Source: Bin87 sp965204685 (GTDB taxonomy: Bacteria > Chloroflexota > Dehalococcoidia > Lucifugimonadales > UBA3495). From it: DNA of 64,000 nucleotides. Shown here piece after piece: positions 40,068 through 49,111 of the stretch (position 1 is the stretch's first letter; every line of letters starts with the position of its first letter). A program made the translations under genes and the position numbers. The notes beneath the pieces were generated by a model. The model made no database searches. It was not told the DNA's origin and saw only the letters and a program-made list of their open reading frames with translations. Where the stretch lies: the NCBI GenBank assembly GCA_965204685.1, contig OZ242004.1, forward strand, positions 310,001 through 374,000. The letters are read 5' to 3'.

Positions 40068-41120
40068 CTAATCCCCCAGCGTTGTGGCAAGCACCCACAT
40101 CGGCCGCTCACCTACGGAGTAAGTGCCCAACGGAGTCAGTTGCCCGGTAGCTCCATCAATGCTGTACGAGGCCAGTTGTCCCGTGGCGGAACCGGCGGCG
40201 AACACGAAGCGGCCCGAAGGATCCAGGCTGAAGGCGCTGGGCACGGCTTCCGTGGCAGCGTGGTCGGCCGGCGTCAGACGACCCTCCGCGTCAACGGTGA
40301 AGCTGGCGATGCTATTGTGGCCGCGGTTGGGCACAAACAGCAGGTTGCCGTCCGGCGAGAACTGGATCTGCGAGCAGGTGTTGCGTTCGGTGACACCGGC
40401 TGGCAACGTTGAGACGGTCTCGAACAGGGCCAGCCGGCCCTCACCGTCGATTTGGTAGGAGGACACGCTGCATCCCTGCTCGTTGGAGAAGTACACCAGG
40501 TCCAAGCTGGGATGGTAGGTGAGGTGCCGCGGCCCAATCATGTCGGCCTGATCCAGCGTGGCGGGCTCGTTGGCCGTCAATGAGCCCGTGGCGGGGTCGA
40601 ACCGGAACTGATAGATGATGTTCGGTCCCGGGATATTCTTGGGCGGTTCCAGGACGTTGTCCTGCACACGGGCGATGTGCGGAACATACGCGAAACGGTT
40701 GGACCGGTCGGTCATCATGGCATGGGCGCCGGTGTCGGTGTCCACCACCGAGGTTGCCGCCCCACCCAGGCTGCCATCATCTCCCAGCGGGTGCACCGCC
40801 GCCTTGCCGTCGGCGTAATAGGACGACAGCAGGAAGCGGCCGGTGCGGTCGGTGGAAAGAAAGGCCGGCTGCCCGGGCGGCGTCACCGAACCGGTCTGGG
40901 TCAGTTCGCCGGTTTGCTGGTCAATGCGATGACTGGTGATCTCCGGGACCTCGCGGTGGCCGGCGTACAGGGTTTGCCGGTCGGGGCTAATCGCCAACAG
41001 AGACGGCCCACCCGTTACCTCCTCCTCACCAGCGATGGTCAGGGCTCCGCTGGCTTCGTCCATGGTGAAGATGGATACCTTGTTGTCGTCCTGCGCTGCA
41101 ACATACACATAAGTCGCCAT
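40068..41120 (-). CDS. Lactonase-family seven-bladed propeller (6-phosphogluconolactonase-like)
   Basis: This 350-residue protein starts at ATG 41120, with AGGAGG 9 nt upstream; a GTG six bases earlier is too close to that site. YVYVAAQDDNKVSIFTMDEASG, GPSLLAISPDRQTLYAGHREV, GRFLLSSYYADGKAAVH, GPRHLTYHPSLDLVYFSNE and CSQIQFSPDGNLLFVPNRG are the repeats of the Pgl/lactonase family. It probably hydrolyses a lactone or simply binds sugars. It is encoded next to an F420-type oxidoreductase gene on the same strand. Confidence 0.87.
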   Translation of the reverse strand: MATYVYVAAQDDNKVSIFTMDEASGALTIAGEEEVTGGPSLLAISPDRQTLYAGHREVPEITSHRIDQQTGELTQTGSVTPPGQPAFLSTDRTGRFLLSSYYADGKAAVHPLGDDGSLGGAATSVVDTDTGAHAMMTDRSNRFAYVPHIARVQDNVLEPPKNIPGPNIIYQFRFDPATGSLTANEPATLDQADMIGPRHLTYHPSLDLVYFSNEQGCSVSSYQIDGEGRLALFETVSTLPAGVTERNTCSQIQFSPDGNLLFVPNRGHNSIASFTVDAEGRLTPADHAATEAVPSAFSLDPSGRFVFAAGSATGQLASYSIDGATGQLTPLGTYSVGERPMWVLATTLGD

Positions 41121-41175
41121 TGTCACTGCCTCCTGTTCACGCGCATGTACCGTTCAACTCAATACGATCGGCAGC

Positions 41176-42027
41176 CTACCGTAGCAGGGTTTCCGCCATG
41201 CTCTCCAGCTGCTGGCCCATCTCTTCCTCGGAATCGGAGTGGTTTGGCCACACGCAGACTCGCAGCGCGCCGGCGTTCAGGAAGTCGTCGACGGTCTGGC
41301 GGGTGGTATCGGGAGCCTGCCCGAACACGGAGATGGTAATAGCCTCCGGATCCCGTCCCCGCTCGGCGGCCAGCGTGTCCAGTTGCTTGCGGCTGTCCTC
41401 GATCTGGCCGGGATTTGCTCGGTTAGGCAGCCAACCGTCGCCGTAGCGCACCACCCGCCGCAGCACGTTCCGGGCGTTCCCGCCCAGCAGGATGGGCGGA
41501 TGCGGATCCTGCGCCGGCTTGGGATACATATACACCGGCGGGAAGTTGTAGTACCGCCCGTGGAACTCGGCCTGGTCCTCGGTCCATAGGGCCTTCAGGG
41601 CCCCAATCGCCTCTTCGGTCTGGGTCCAGCGGTGGTCGAAGTCACCGCCCATCATCTCGGTCTCCTCCCGGTTCCAGCCGGCGCCGATGCCGAAGACGAA
41701 ACGGCCGTTGCTGTGGCGGTCCAGCACCGAGATCTGCTTGGCGAGGATCAAAGGGTTGCGCTCCGGCACCAGGGTGATGCCCGTGCACAGCTTGATCCTC
41801 TCGGTCACCGCCGCCGCCATGGCCAGGGACATGTATGGATCAGAGAAGTGGCGGTAGGTCCACGGGATCTCGCCGCCCGTCGCCGGGAAGGGACTCTCGC
41901 TGTGCACCGGCAGAATGGGGTGCTCGTGGTACCAGATGGACTCGAAGCCTAACTCCTCGGCCTTCTTGGCGATGAACGCCGGGTCGAGGGTATAGGCCGG
42001 CAGGGGGACGATTATTCCTACGGACAT
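41176..42027 (-). CDS. F420-dependent LLM-class oxidoreductase
   Basis: This 283-residue luciferase-like TIM barrel has KKAEELGFESIWYHEHP, CTGITLVPERNPLILAKQ, GRFVFGIGAGWNREETEMMGGDF and PPILLGGNARNVLRRVVRYGDGW. These match the subfamily predicted to use coenzyme F420 rather than FMN. AGGAG lies before ATG 42027. It belongs to a different branch from the proteins at 1125 and 53993. Substrate unknown. Confidence 0.88.
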   Translation of the reverse strand: MSVGIIVPLPAYTLDPAFIAKKAEELGFESIWYHEHPILPVHSESPFPATGGEIPWTYRHFSDPYMSLAMAAAVTERIKLCTGITLVPERNPLILAKQISVLDRHSNGRFVFGIGAGWNREETEMMGGDFDHRWTQTEEAIGALKALWTEDQAEFHGRYYNFPPVYMYPKPAQDPHPPILLGGNARNVLRRVVRYGDGWLPNRANPGQIEDSRKQLDTLAAERGRDPEAITISVFGQAPDTTRQTVDDFLNAGALRVCVWPNHSDSEEEMGQQLESMAETLLR

Positions 42028-42152
42028 TACCTTGCTCCTTTGCGGCAGCGTTGCGAACGATCTCCGAGATCACCGATCGTTGGTGTGTCGGAGTTTATCA
42101 GAACGGGTCGGAAGTGGCAGCGCAATCCGGGCCAATCCCGGCGCTACTGAGC

Positions 42153-43799
42153 CTAGTCGCCGAGCAATTTGCCGGCGAGTTCCCGGGCCGCGTCCAGATC
42201 GTCAACGAACCGCCCCGCCGGAAGCCGTCGGAACACGTTCAGCGACCGCAGGGTCGCTTCCACGGAACCGGAAAGGTTGAGCACGATACATTCAGTCTTG
42301 GCGGCCGCGGCCGCGTCGACCAGCCTTTCGATGATCAGAGCCGCGCTGTCGTCCATGTGAACGGTATTAGAGAAATCGAAGATCACGACCTCGTGCTGCC
42401 GAATATCCGCGCCGACCATCCAGGCCAACTCGTTGGCGGAGGCGAAGGAAAACTCGCCGCGCAGATCTACCAGACCGACCCGCGCCTGGAATTGGTCGAC
42501 GTCCTCATCGCTGGAAGTATCCGCGAAAAACCCGCGTTCCAGCAGCGGCACCGAGATTACCTGGCCCAATTCACGCTGTTCCCTTGCCCGCGCGCGGGCG
42601 AAGCCCGCCACGATCAGACCGATGGCGATGGCGGTGATCAGGTCAACGAACACCGTAATGACCAGCGTGAGCAGCATGACCAGCAGGTACTCGCGCTGCA
42701 CGTGCCGAATCCGCGTGATGAGCCTCCAATCGATGATGTCCCACCCGACCTTGATCAGGATGCCGGACAGTGCGGCCACCGGTATCGGCTCCGCGATCCA
42801 GCCCAGACCCAGCACCAGGGCCAGCAACACCGCCGCGCACGTGACGCCGGAGACCGGAGTGGTTCCGCCGGCCCGAACGTTCACGGTGGTGCCGGACGGC
42901 GCACCGGCGCCGGGCAGGGCGCCCAGCACTCCCGCGGACACGTTGGCGATGCCCTGCCCGAACAGCTCCCGGTTGGGTTTGTGACGGGTGCGCGTGAGAG
43001 TGTCGGCCAGCAGGGAAGCGACGAGGCTGTTCACGGAGCTGATCAGGGCCAGCGTCAACGCCGGTTGCAAGGCGGACAGCAGCAGATCCGGCGCCAGCTC
43101 CGGCAGGTAGAGTTCAGGCAAGCCCTGCGGCAACCTCCCGATAGTGGGCGCCTCCCGTAGCCACAGCGCCGACATGGCGGTTCCGACGATCAGGGCCAAC
43201 AGCGGCCCCGGCACGAACCGTCCCAACCGGCGCGGCCAGAACACGCAGATCGCCAGGCACGCCGCTCCCACAATGACGGCGTGCAAATTCAGACCAACCA
43301 CCGCCTCCGGCCAGGCGCGGATGATGCCAATCAGACCACCAGGCGCAGGAGCGGCGCCCAGAAAAGGCAGCGTCTGGATGATTATGATGATGAGGCCGAT
43401 GCCGGAGGTGAATCCGGCAATCATGGAATACGGCGTGTAGTTGATAAACCGGCCGACCCGCAGCAGCCCCAACGCAATCTGGATTACGCCGGCCAGCATG
43501 ACGATGGTGAACGCCTCCGACGGAGTCTCCGCGTGCTGCGTGAGCACGATCATCATCGCCACCGTCATGGCGGCAGTCGAGTATGCGATCCGCGCCGGCG
43601 TTCCGCCGAACACCGACGCGCAGAACCCAACGGCGATCGCGCCGTACATGCCGGCTACCGGTCCCAGCCCCGTGGCCACCCCGTAGGCCAGCGCCATCGG
43701 GAGGACGGTCGCGGCGGTGGTCACGCCGCCGAACAGATCTCCCGATAGGGCGTGTGGGCTGTAGGCCAGTCGAACCGGAATTCGTCTCGCGCGCAACAA
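42153..43799 (-). CDS. SulP-family anion transporter with STAS domain
   Basis: This 548-residue inner-membrane transporter for sulfate, bicarbonate or another anion has 10-14 hydrophobic segments, beginning SGDLFGGVTTAATVLPMALAYG, the SulP signature region. LPGAGAPSGTTVNVRAGGTTPVSGV and the cytosolic STAS domain at about 430-548 follow (VGLVDLRGEFSFASANELAW, TVHMDDSAALIIERLVDAA with the conserved regulatory Ser). The start is uncertain: two adjacent TTG codons (43799, 43796) are the only candidates before an upstream stop. Confidence 0.9.
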   Translation of the reverse strand: MLRARRIPVRLAYSPHALSGDLFGGVTTAATVLPMALAYGVATGLGPVAGMYGAIAVGFCASVFGGTPARIAYSTAAMTVAMMIVLTQHAETPSEAFTIVMLAGVIQIALGLLRVGRFINYTPYSMIAGFTSGIGLIIIIIQTLPFLGAAPAPGGLIGIIRAWPEAVVGLNLHAVIVGAACLAICVFWPRRLGRFVPGPLLALIVGTAMSALWLREAPTIGRLPQGLPELYLPELAPDLLLSALQPALTLALISSVNSLVASLLADTLTRTRHKPNRELFGQGIANVSAGVLGALPGAGAPSGTTVNVRAGGTTPVSGVTCAAVLLALVLGLGWIAEPIPVAALSGILIKVGWDIIDWRLITRIRHVQREYLLVMLLTLVITVFVDLITAIAIGLIVAGFARARAREQRELGQVISVPLLERGFFADTSSDEDVDQFQARVGLVDLRGEFSFASANELAWMVGADIRQHEVVIFDFSNTVHMDDSAALIIERLVDAAAAAKTECIVLNLSGSVEATLRSLNVFRRLPAGRFVDDLDAARELAGKLLGD

Positions 43800-43831
43800 C
43801 GGACGCCGCCGGCTAATTTAGATTGAAGCCG

Positions 43832-45373
43832 CTACCGACCCGACCTGATCCATTCGGCAACGCGCTCCCCGATCATGATGGTGGTACAGTTGGTGTTGGC
43901 TCGTATGACATCCGGCATCACCGAGGCGTCGGCAACCCGCAACGACTCGATCCCATGGACACGGCAATGCTGGTCAACGACGGCCATGGCGTCGCTGTCC
44001 GGTCCCATCTTGCAGGTGCCGGAGAGGTGCTGGCCGATACAAACCTCGCGCAACATCCAGTTGTCCAGCGCGTCATCGGACACCAGATCGGCCTCCGTGG
44101 GCGAGATCAGCCCGTCGTAGATGCCCGCGAACTGCTCATGATCCATGAGACGCAGGACGATGCGGACGGCTTCGCGCATGCGCTCGCGGTCCCAGTCGGC
44201 CTCCAGGTAACGGCAGTCGATGTGGGGCTGCACGTCGGGATCGGTGGATTGCAGGGTCAGCTCGCCGGCGCTCTCGGCCAGTTCCATCATGCAGGTTACG
44301 CGGATGCCCTCGTTGTCGTAGGGATCGCCGCCCAGCGGCGTGGAGAACGACGAAGGGAAGATCTGCATGTCGTTGCGCGCATCGGAACCGCTGGCGGTGT
44401 AACGCAGCACCGTTTGGATGCGCGGCGCGTCGGGATCCAGCGTAAAATCGTCCTTGACTTTGACCCGCACCGGCACCAGGGGATGATCGCGGAGGTTCTT
44501 GCCCACCCCCGGCAAATCCTTGACCACCGGTATGCCCAGGCTGCGCAGTTCTTCTGCCGGCCCGACTCCGGACAGCATCAATAGCTGGGGCGACGCGATG
44601 GCCCCGGCGCACAGGACGATCTGCTCGCCCTCGATCTGGAAGGTCTCGCCGCCGCTTTCAACCTGAACGCCAACGGCCCGTTGCCCTTCAAAGAGGATCC
44701 GGTGCACGCGGACGTTGGCACGGATGGTCAGGTTGAGGCGGTGGCGGTTGGGGTTCACGTAGGTCAGCGCGGTACTCATCCGCACCCCGTTGGGGTTGTT
44801 CATCGGGAACGGTCCGACGCCTGTGGAGTCGGGATGGTTGTGGTCGTAAACCTCGGCGTACCCGACGTCGGTGCAGGCTTGCACAAACGCTTCCTGGAGG
44901 GGCAGCCAGTTCTCGCGGCGGTGACGTCGCACTGGGATGGGCCCGTCGAAACCGTGGAAGTCGTCGGTGATGTCGGTATCGGTTTCCTGCCTGCGGAAGT
45001 AGGGGAGTACGTTGATGTAGCTCCATTCGTCGTTACCCCAGGAAGCCCAGCGGTCATAGTCCTCGGGCACTCCGCGCAGGAACACCTGCCCGTTGATGGC
45101 GCTGGTCCCGCCAACCACGCGCCCACGCGGAACGTTCACCGGCTCGGTTTGCAGGGGCGTGCCAGTGCCGACAAAGGACCAGTTATGCGGCGCGCCCATC
45201 TCAGAGGCGCGAGGGGCGTAGCCAAACTTGAGGTCGTCGGGGGTCTGCTCCAGGTCAGGATAGTCCGGCCCCGCCTCCAGCAGCAGCACGGAGCGGGAAG
45301 GGTCCTCCGACAGGCGGGTTGCCATGGTGCCGCCGGCAGAACCGGCTCCGATCACGATGACGTCGTATTTCAT
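43832..45373 (-). CDS. GMC-family FAD-dependent oxidoreductase
   Basis: This 513-residue choline-dehydrogenase-like enzyme oxidises an alcohol with FAD. Seen: YDVIVIGAGSAGGTMATRLSED (dinucleotide fold), NVPRGRVVGGTSAINGQVF (GMC signature 1), LCAGAIASPQLLMLSGVGP (signature 2), and the C-terminal HLSGTCKMGPDSDAMAVVD and RANTNCTTIMIGER with the catalytic His/Asn pair. AAGGAG precedes ATG 45373. It is a close paralog of 52128-53672. It lies next to an isochorismatase gene on the same strand. Confidence 0.93.
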   Translation of the reverse strand: MKYDVIVIGAGSAGGTMATRLSEDPSRSVLLLEAGPDYPDLEQTPDDLKFGYAPRASEMGAPHNWSFVGTGTPLQTEPVNVPRGRVVGGTSAINGQVFLRGVPEDYDRWASWGNDEWSYINVLPYFRRQETDTDITDDFHGFDGPIPVRRHRRENWLPLQEAFVQACTDVGYAEVYDHNHPDSTGVGPFPMNNPNGVRMSTALTYVNPNRHRLNLTIRANVRVHRILFEGQRAVGVQVESGGETFQIEGEQIVLCAGAIASPQLLMLSGVGPAEELRSLGIPVVKDLPGVGKNLRDHPLVPVRVKVKDDFTLDPDAPRIQTVLRYTASGSDARNDMQIFPSSFSTPLGGDPYDNEGIRVTCMMELAESAGELTLQSTDPDVQPHIDCRYLEADWDRERMREAVRIVLRLMDHEQFAGIYDGLISPTEADLVSDDALDNWMLREVCIGQHLSGTCKMGPDSDAMAVVDQHCRVHGIESLRVADASVMPDVIRANTNCTTIMIGERVAEWIRSGR

Positions 45374-45397
45374 TCTGACACTCCTTCCCAGATTATC

Positions 45398-45424
45398 GTC
45401 ATTCTGGCGAAAGCCGGAATCCAG
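45398..45424. repeat. Dispersed palindromic element (CATTCTGGCGAAAGCCGGAAT type)
   Basis: ATTCTGGC and GCCGGAAT (45401-45408, 45413-45420) form an 8-bp stem with GAAA loop. Elements of this pattern are common short repeats in many bacterial genomes. It lies between the GMC and isochorismatase genes. Confidence 0.6.
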
Positions 45425-45445
45425 GGCCGCACGTGGTCAAGCAAG

Positions 45446-45970
45446 CTAGACGGCAGCCAGAAACTCGTCGGTGGTCATCACCGTACCCTGACGCGGGTAG
45501 ACCTTCTCGGTGAGCACGCGATGCACCTCCGGATCACCGTCGGAACAGGCGTCGGAAAGCACGATAAAGCTGTAGTTTATGTCCACCGCCCAGCGCACCG
45601 ACGACAGCACGCATCCGCTGGTCGCCACGCCCATGATCACCAGGTTGTCGCGTCCCATCTCGCGCAGGGTCACGTCCAGCGCGGTCGTAGAGAACGGACC
45701 CGGGCGGACCTTGGTAATCACCAGTTCCCCTTCGGCGGGCGCGACGCCCTCGTGGAGTTCCACGTCGGGGGCGTATTCCGCAAATGGTCCGCCGCGATGC
45801 ACGACGTAGATCACGGGGATGCCGGCCGCGCGGGCCCCGGCCAGAGCTCTCGCCGCGTTTTCTACCACGGCCACGGGCTCGGTGGCGACGTTCGAGATGA
45901 TGCGCTGCTGGAAGTCCATGATCAAAACGGCCGTGCGGTCAACGTCGATTCTGGTTGCTTGCTGGGTCAC
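45446..45970 (-). CDS. Isochorismatase-family cysteine hydrolase
   Basis: This 174-residue protein starts at GTG 45970, with GGAGG upstream. TAVLIMDFQQRI (catalytic Asp), VITKVRPGPFSTTALD (catalytic Lys) and LVIMGVATSGCVLSSVRWA (nucleophilic Cys) form the complete triad of this family, unlike the Cys-less relative at 4561-5151. It hydrolyses an amide or vinyl-ether substrate, for example a nicotinamide- or biuret-like compound (specificity unknown). It is upstream of the GMC gene on the same strand and probably co-transcribed with it. Confidence 0.9.
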   Translation of the reverse strand: MTQQATRIDVDRTAVLIMDFQQRIISNVATEPVAVVENAARALAGARAAGIPVIYVVHRGGPFAEYAPDVELHEGVAPAEGELVITKVRPGPFSTTALDVTLREMGRDNLVIMGVATSGCVLSSVRWAVDINYSFIVLSDACSDGDPEVHRVLTEKVYPRQGTVMTTDEFLAAV

Positions 45971-46166
45971 GGGGAACCTCCGCCTGTGGCGTCGCCAGTG
46001 GAACCTTACCGGCGGCATTATATCGCAGAGCAGTTAACGAAGGACCGGCTGGGGGCTGTACAACTGCTGACACCGTTGTACGGCGCCGAACGTGCCGCCC
46101 CCCTTATACTCATTCCATCGCCCCAGAGAAGCGACGGGCCAGTTCGGATAATCCGAAGATGCCGGT

Positions 46167-46586
46167 ATGAACAGTCTTTTCTTTCTAGCCGCCACCATCT
46201 ACGTTGCTGCGAGTCTAACCGCGGCAGTCGGAGCGCTGACCGCCACGGTTTGGGCATATAATGTGGATGAGCGGATGCTTTCCGACCTGGTCACGGCTGC
46301 GATCATCAACACGGCTGCGGCCGTAGCGGCAATGGGATTTTTCGGAGGGTTTGATATGATTTTCACGATCTGGCAATTCCTCCGTAACCAGGAGGCGGAA
46401 AAGGCCCGCAACCAAGAAAAGGAGCAGGATCGCGCCGAACGGGAAGCATTGCTGGCGTTGCTGAGAGAGGAGCAGGAGCATAACAAAGCACTGACGGCTC
46501 GGATCCTGGAGCTTACCGAACTGCCCAACAACCGCACCAACGGCCGCGACGCCAATGACGGTGAAGAAAACCACGCCAGGGAATGA
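46167..46586 (+). CDS. Small membrane protein with coiled-coil tail, unknown function
   Basis: This 139-residue protein has two hydrophobic segments (about 3-30 and 40-72) and a strongly charged coiled coil from about 75 (EAEKARNQEKEQDRAEREAL, LLALLREEQEHNKALTARIL). It ends in a polar tail (NNRTNGRDANDGEE). Not recognised. It is immediately followed by a truncated copy of its coiled-coil part at 46644-46844. It is divergent from the isochorismatase gene. Confidence 0.6.
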   Translation: MNSLFFLAATIYVAASLTAAVGALTATVWAYNVDERMLSDLVTAAIINTAAAVAAMGFFGGFDMIFTIWQFLRNQEAEKARNQEKEQDRAEREALLALLREEQEHNKALTARILELTELPNNRTNGRDANDGEENHARE

Positions 46587-46643
46587 CCATCAATCCCGGT
46601 CTCGGCTCACGGAGCGAAGGCAACCGGCTGAGGCAGTTTCGGC

Positions 46644-46844
46644 ATGATCTTGCAGTTGATAAGCAACTTGAGGGCGGAGCGAGCGCGCAACCAAGAGCTG
46701 GAAGAGTTGCTGGCGTTGCTGCGAGAGGAGCGAGAGCGTAACCAAGCGCTGACGGCCCGGGTTCTGGAGCTTACCGAACTGTCAAGCAACCGCGCCAACG
46801 GCCGCGATGCCGACCGCGATGGCGAAAACAGCAGGGGCGAATAG
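46644..46844 (+). CDS. Truncated duplicate of the upstream coiled-coil gene
   Basis: These 66 residues repeat the C-terminal part of the protein at 46167 (RARNQELEELLALLREERERN, ALTARVLELTELSSNRANGRD) but lack the two membrane segments. The stop codon TAG 46842-46844 lies in the loop of a palindromic element. It may be a pseudogene fragment or a soluble partner that pairs with the full protein by coiled coil. Confidence 0.5.
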   Translation: MILQLISNLRAERARNQELEELLALLREERERNQALTARVLELTELSSNRANGRDADRDGENSRGE

Positions 46845-46858
46845 TCATTCGCCCCTGC
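46831..46858. repeat. GCAGGGGCGAA palindrome, copy 1
   Basis: An 11-bp perfect stem (46831-46841 with 46848-46858) surrounds TAGTCA. The second copy is at 55048-55081. It lies between convergent genes and probably acts as a terminator hairpin; the stop codon of the truncated coiled-coil gene is in its loop. Confidence 0.7.
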
Positions 46859-46883
46859 GTAGAAACCGGCCAGTCGGAATCGG

Positions 46884-47882
46884 CTACAGGTTCAGCGGGT
46901 GTTCCTCGTAGTCCTTGACCTTGTCGTACACCTGGATGCGGTGACGGTTCGCCTCCAGGACGAAGATCCGGTCGTTCTCGTCCACACGCACCGCCACGGG
47001 CCGGCGGAACCGCCACTCCGGTTCCAGGTTGACCCGCCGCCGCGCCTTGATGATATCGGGGTTGGCGTCGATGTAGGTCTGCGTCCACGGGGAAGGCTGC
47101 TGAGCATCGCCCACCAGCGTGGCGATGAAGCGGCCGTCGGGAGCGTAGACCTGGAGGCGATGGTTGCCCCAGTCCGTGACGTACACGTCGCCTTCGGAGT
47201 CAACCGCCACTCCAGTGGGGCCATTCAGGTCACCGACGCCGGAGACGGGCGAGGCCTCAAACTTCTGCACGAAGTTTCCGTCGGCGTCGAACTTCTGAAC
47301 CCGGTTGTTCTTCCAATCCGCGACGTACACGTTCCCGGCGTCGTCCAGGCACAGGCCCCACGGGAGGTTGAACTTGCCGTCGCCATCGCCGTGCTTGCCA
47401 AACGAACCCAGATGTTTGCCTTCTTTGGTGAACTTCTGCACCCGGTGGTTCTGGCTGTCGACCACCAGAATGTTGCCCTCAGCGTCGAAGGCCATTCCGC
47501 AGGGGCCGTTCAGTTGGCCTTTGTCGTCTCCGGCCTCGCCCCAGCACGAAAGGAAAGCTCCCTCGGGGTCAAAGACCGAGACGCGGTTCAGGAAATCATC
47601 GGAGGCGTAGACGTTGCCGTCGTCGTCCAACGCAATGGAACGCGGCCAAACGAACTGGCCGTCGCCACGACCGAAAGCGCCGAACTGCCCGAGGAACTGG
47701 TGATCCAAAGTCACGCGGCTGACGCGCTGACCCAACTCCTCGGCGCCGCGGCTGAGCACGTACATGGTGTCGCCCGCCAACGCAAAGTCCTGGGGCGACC
47801 AGAACCCCTGGCCCGACATGCCGTACATGCCGATGCAGTAGCTGTAGTCAAAAACCCGGCCGGCGGCCACAGTGGTAAGCAT
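46884..47882 (-). CDS. NHL-repeat beta-propeller protein
   Basis: This 332-residue protein has about six NHL blades of the form G-x-F-x-x-P-x-G-(V/M/L)-A-x-D-x-x-G-N-(V/I)-x-V-x-D-x-x-N-x-R-V-Q. Examples are GPCGMAFDAEGNILVVDSQN, LPWGLCLDDAGNVYVADWKN and GPTGVAVDSEGDVYVTDWGN. No signal peptide. GGGAGG precedes ATG 47882. It is transcribed in the same direction as the DUF1501/DUF1800 pair, 32 nt downstream of it, so it likely shares that operon. It is a paralog of the partial gene at 63367-64000. Confidence 0.87.
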   Translation of the reverse strand: MLTTVAAGRVFDYSYCIGMYGMSGQGFWSPQDFALAGDTMYVLSRGAEELGQRVSRVTLDHQFLGQFGAFGRGDGQFVWPRSIALDDDGNVYASDDFLNRVSVFDPEGAFLSCWGEAGDDKGQLNGPCGMAFDAEGNILVVDSQNHRVQKFTKEGKHLGSFGKHGDGDGKFNLPWGLCLDDAGNVYVADWKNNRVQKFDADGNFVQKFEASPVSGVGDLNGPTGVAVDSEGDVYVTDWGNHRLQVYAPDGRFIATLVGDAQQPSPWTQTYIDANPDIIKARRRVNLEPEWRFRRPVAVRVDENDRIFVLEANRHRIQVYDKVKDYEEHPLNL

Positions 47883-47913
47883 GGTAGACCTCCCTCGCTT
47901 TGAGCCGAACCGC

Positions 47914-49041
47914 CTACACGAAGTCCAGTTGCTCGAAGTTGCCGCCTACGATGGGCACCGAATCCAAGCCCAGCCACTTCTCGATGACGGTGGAGTAGAG
48001 CCCGCGGAAGTCGTAGTTGGGCTCCAGGTCGCCCTGGGTCAGATCCTCCGGCCGCAGGGAAGGATAGGCGCTGTAATGGCCGCCCTTGACCTGGTTGCCA
48101 ATCACGAAGGCAGCGCCACCAGCGCCGTGGTCTGTCCCCGTGCCATTGTCCTTGACGCGACGGCCGAACTCGGTGAACAGCACCATGATGAGGTTGTCGC
48201 CGGCGTCGTGCTCGGCCAGGTCATCGAAGAAGTCGCCGATGGCGCTGGACATGTCGGTCCACAACTTGGTGTGCATCGGCGGCTGGTTGAAGTGGGAGTC
48301 GAAACTGCCGTGCTGGGTGTAGAACAACTGGGTGCCCAGGTCGGCCATATAGACCTGGGCAATGTCCCGCAGGTACTTGGCGATGGGAGTGTCAGCGTAC
48401 TCGACGGTGGAAGAGTACTGCTCCGGAGCGGAGCGGATGATGTCCGCGCCCTTCAGGGCATCACGTCCGGTCTGGCCCAGGTAGTCCATCACCGCGCCGG
48501 TGCCAACGGTGGGAGAGTACATGCGCGCGAAACGGTCCAGGAGCTGGTCCCGCTCGACTTCGGCGGGGACGCTGGACAAAACGCCGTAGGACTCCAGGCT
48601 GGACACGGACGTGACCGGCACGCCGCGCAGCGCCAGCGCCCGGGGCAGGCCCTGCCCGAAGTTGACCCCCTTGAGCACGTTTTCGCCGCGGGGGTCGAGG
48701 TCGCGAATGACGCGGCCCGCCCAGCCTTCGGTTCCGACGATATCCGGCTCGCAGGTGTGCCAGATGTCCATGGAGCGGAAATGGGACCGCGGGGAGTTCT
48801 CGTAGCCGATGCCGTGGATGATGGCGACCTTGCCCTCATCCCACAGATCCTTGATGCGGCCCATCTGCGGGTTGAACCCCAGCTCATCATTGATGGGAAT
48901 GACCTTGTCCGCCGGAATGCCAACCTTGGGGCGGGCGTCGTGGTAATGCCCGTTGGTATAGGGGATGATGGTGTTCAGGTAGTCGTTGGCGCCGGTCATC
49001 TGCAGTACCACCACCACCGGGTCTTTGGTCGTCGTTGTCAT
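47914..49041 (-). CDS. DUF1501 family protein (sulfatase-like fold)
   Basis: This 375-residue protein starts at 49041, with AGGA upstream. Family hallmarks: VVVVLQMTGANDYLNTIIPY, PINDELGFNPQMGRIKDLWDEG, SPRSHFRSMDIWHT, VMVLFTEFGRR-type strand and GTDHGAGGAAFVIG. DUF1501 proteins are almost always encoded beside DUF1800 and often carry a Tat signal; none is seen here, so this one looks cytosolic. Function unknown. Confidence 0.9.
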   Translation of the reverse strand: MTTTTKDPVVVVLQMTGANDYLNTIIPYTNGHYHDARPKVGIPADKVIPINDELGFNPQMGRIKDLWDEGKVAIIHGIGYENSPRSHFRSMDIWHTCEPDIVGTEGWAGRVIRDLDPRGENVLKGVNFGQGLPRALALRGVPVTSVSSLESYGVLSSVPAEVERDQLLDRFARMYSPTVGTGAVMDYLGQTGRDALKGADIIRSAPEQYSSTVEYADTPIAKYLRDIAQVYMADLGTQLFYTQHGSFDSHFNQPPMHTKLWTDMSSAIGDFFDDLAEHDAGDNLIMVLFTEFGRRVKDNGTGTDHGAGGAAFVIGNQVKGGHYSAYPSLRPEDLTQGDLEPNYDFRGLYSTVIEKWLGLDSVPIVGGNFEQLDFV

Positions 49042-49111
49042 GTTGTTCCTCCGTGTTTGGCCGGGCGACCATCCCGTAGCCCCTCCGAGCCAATTAGCCG
49101 ATGGTAGTGGT

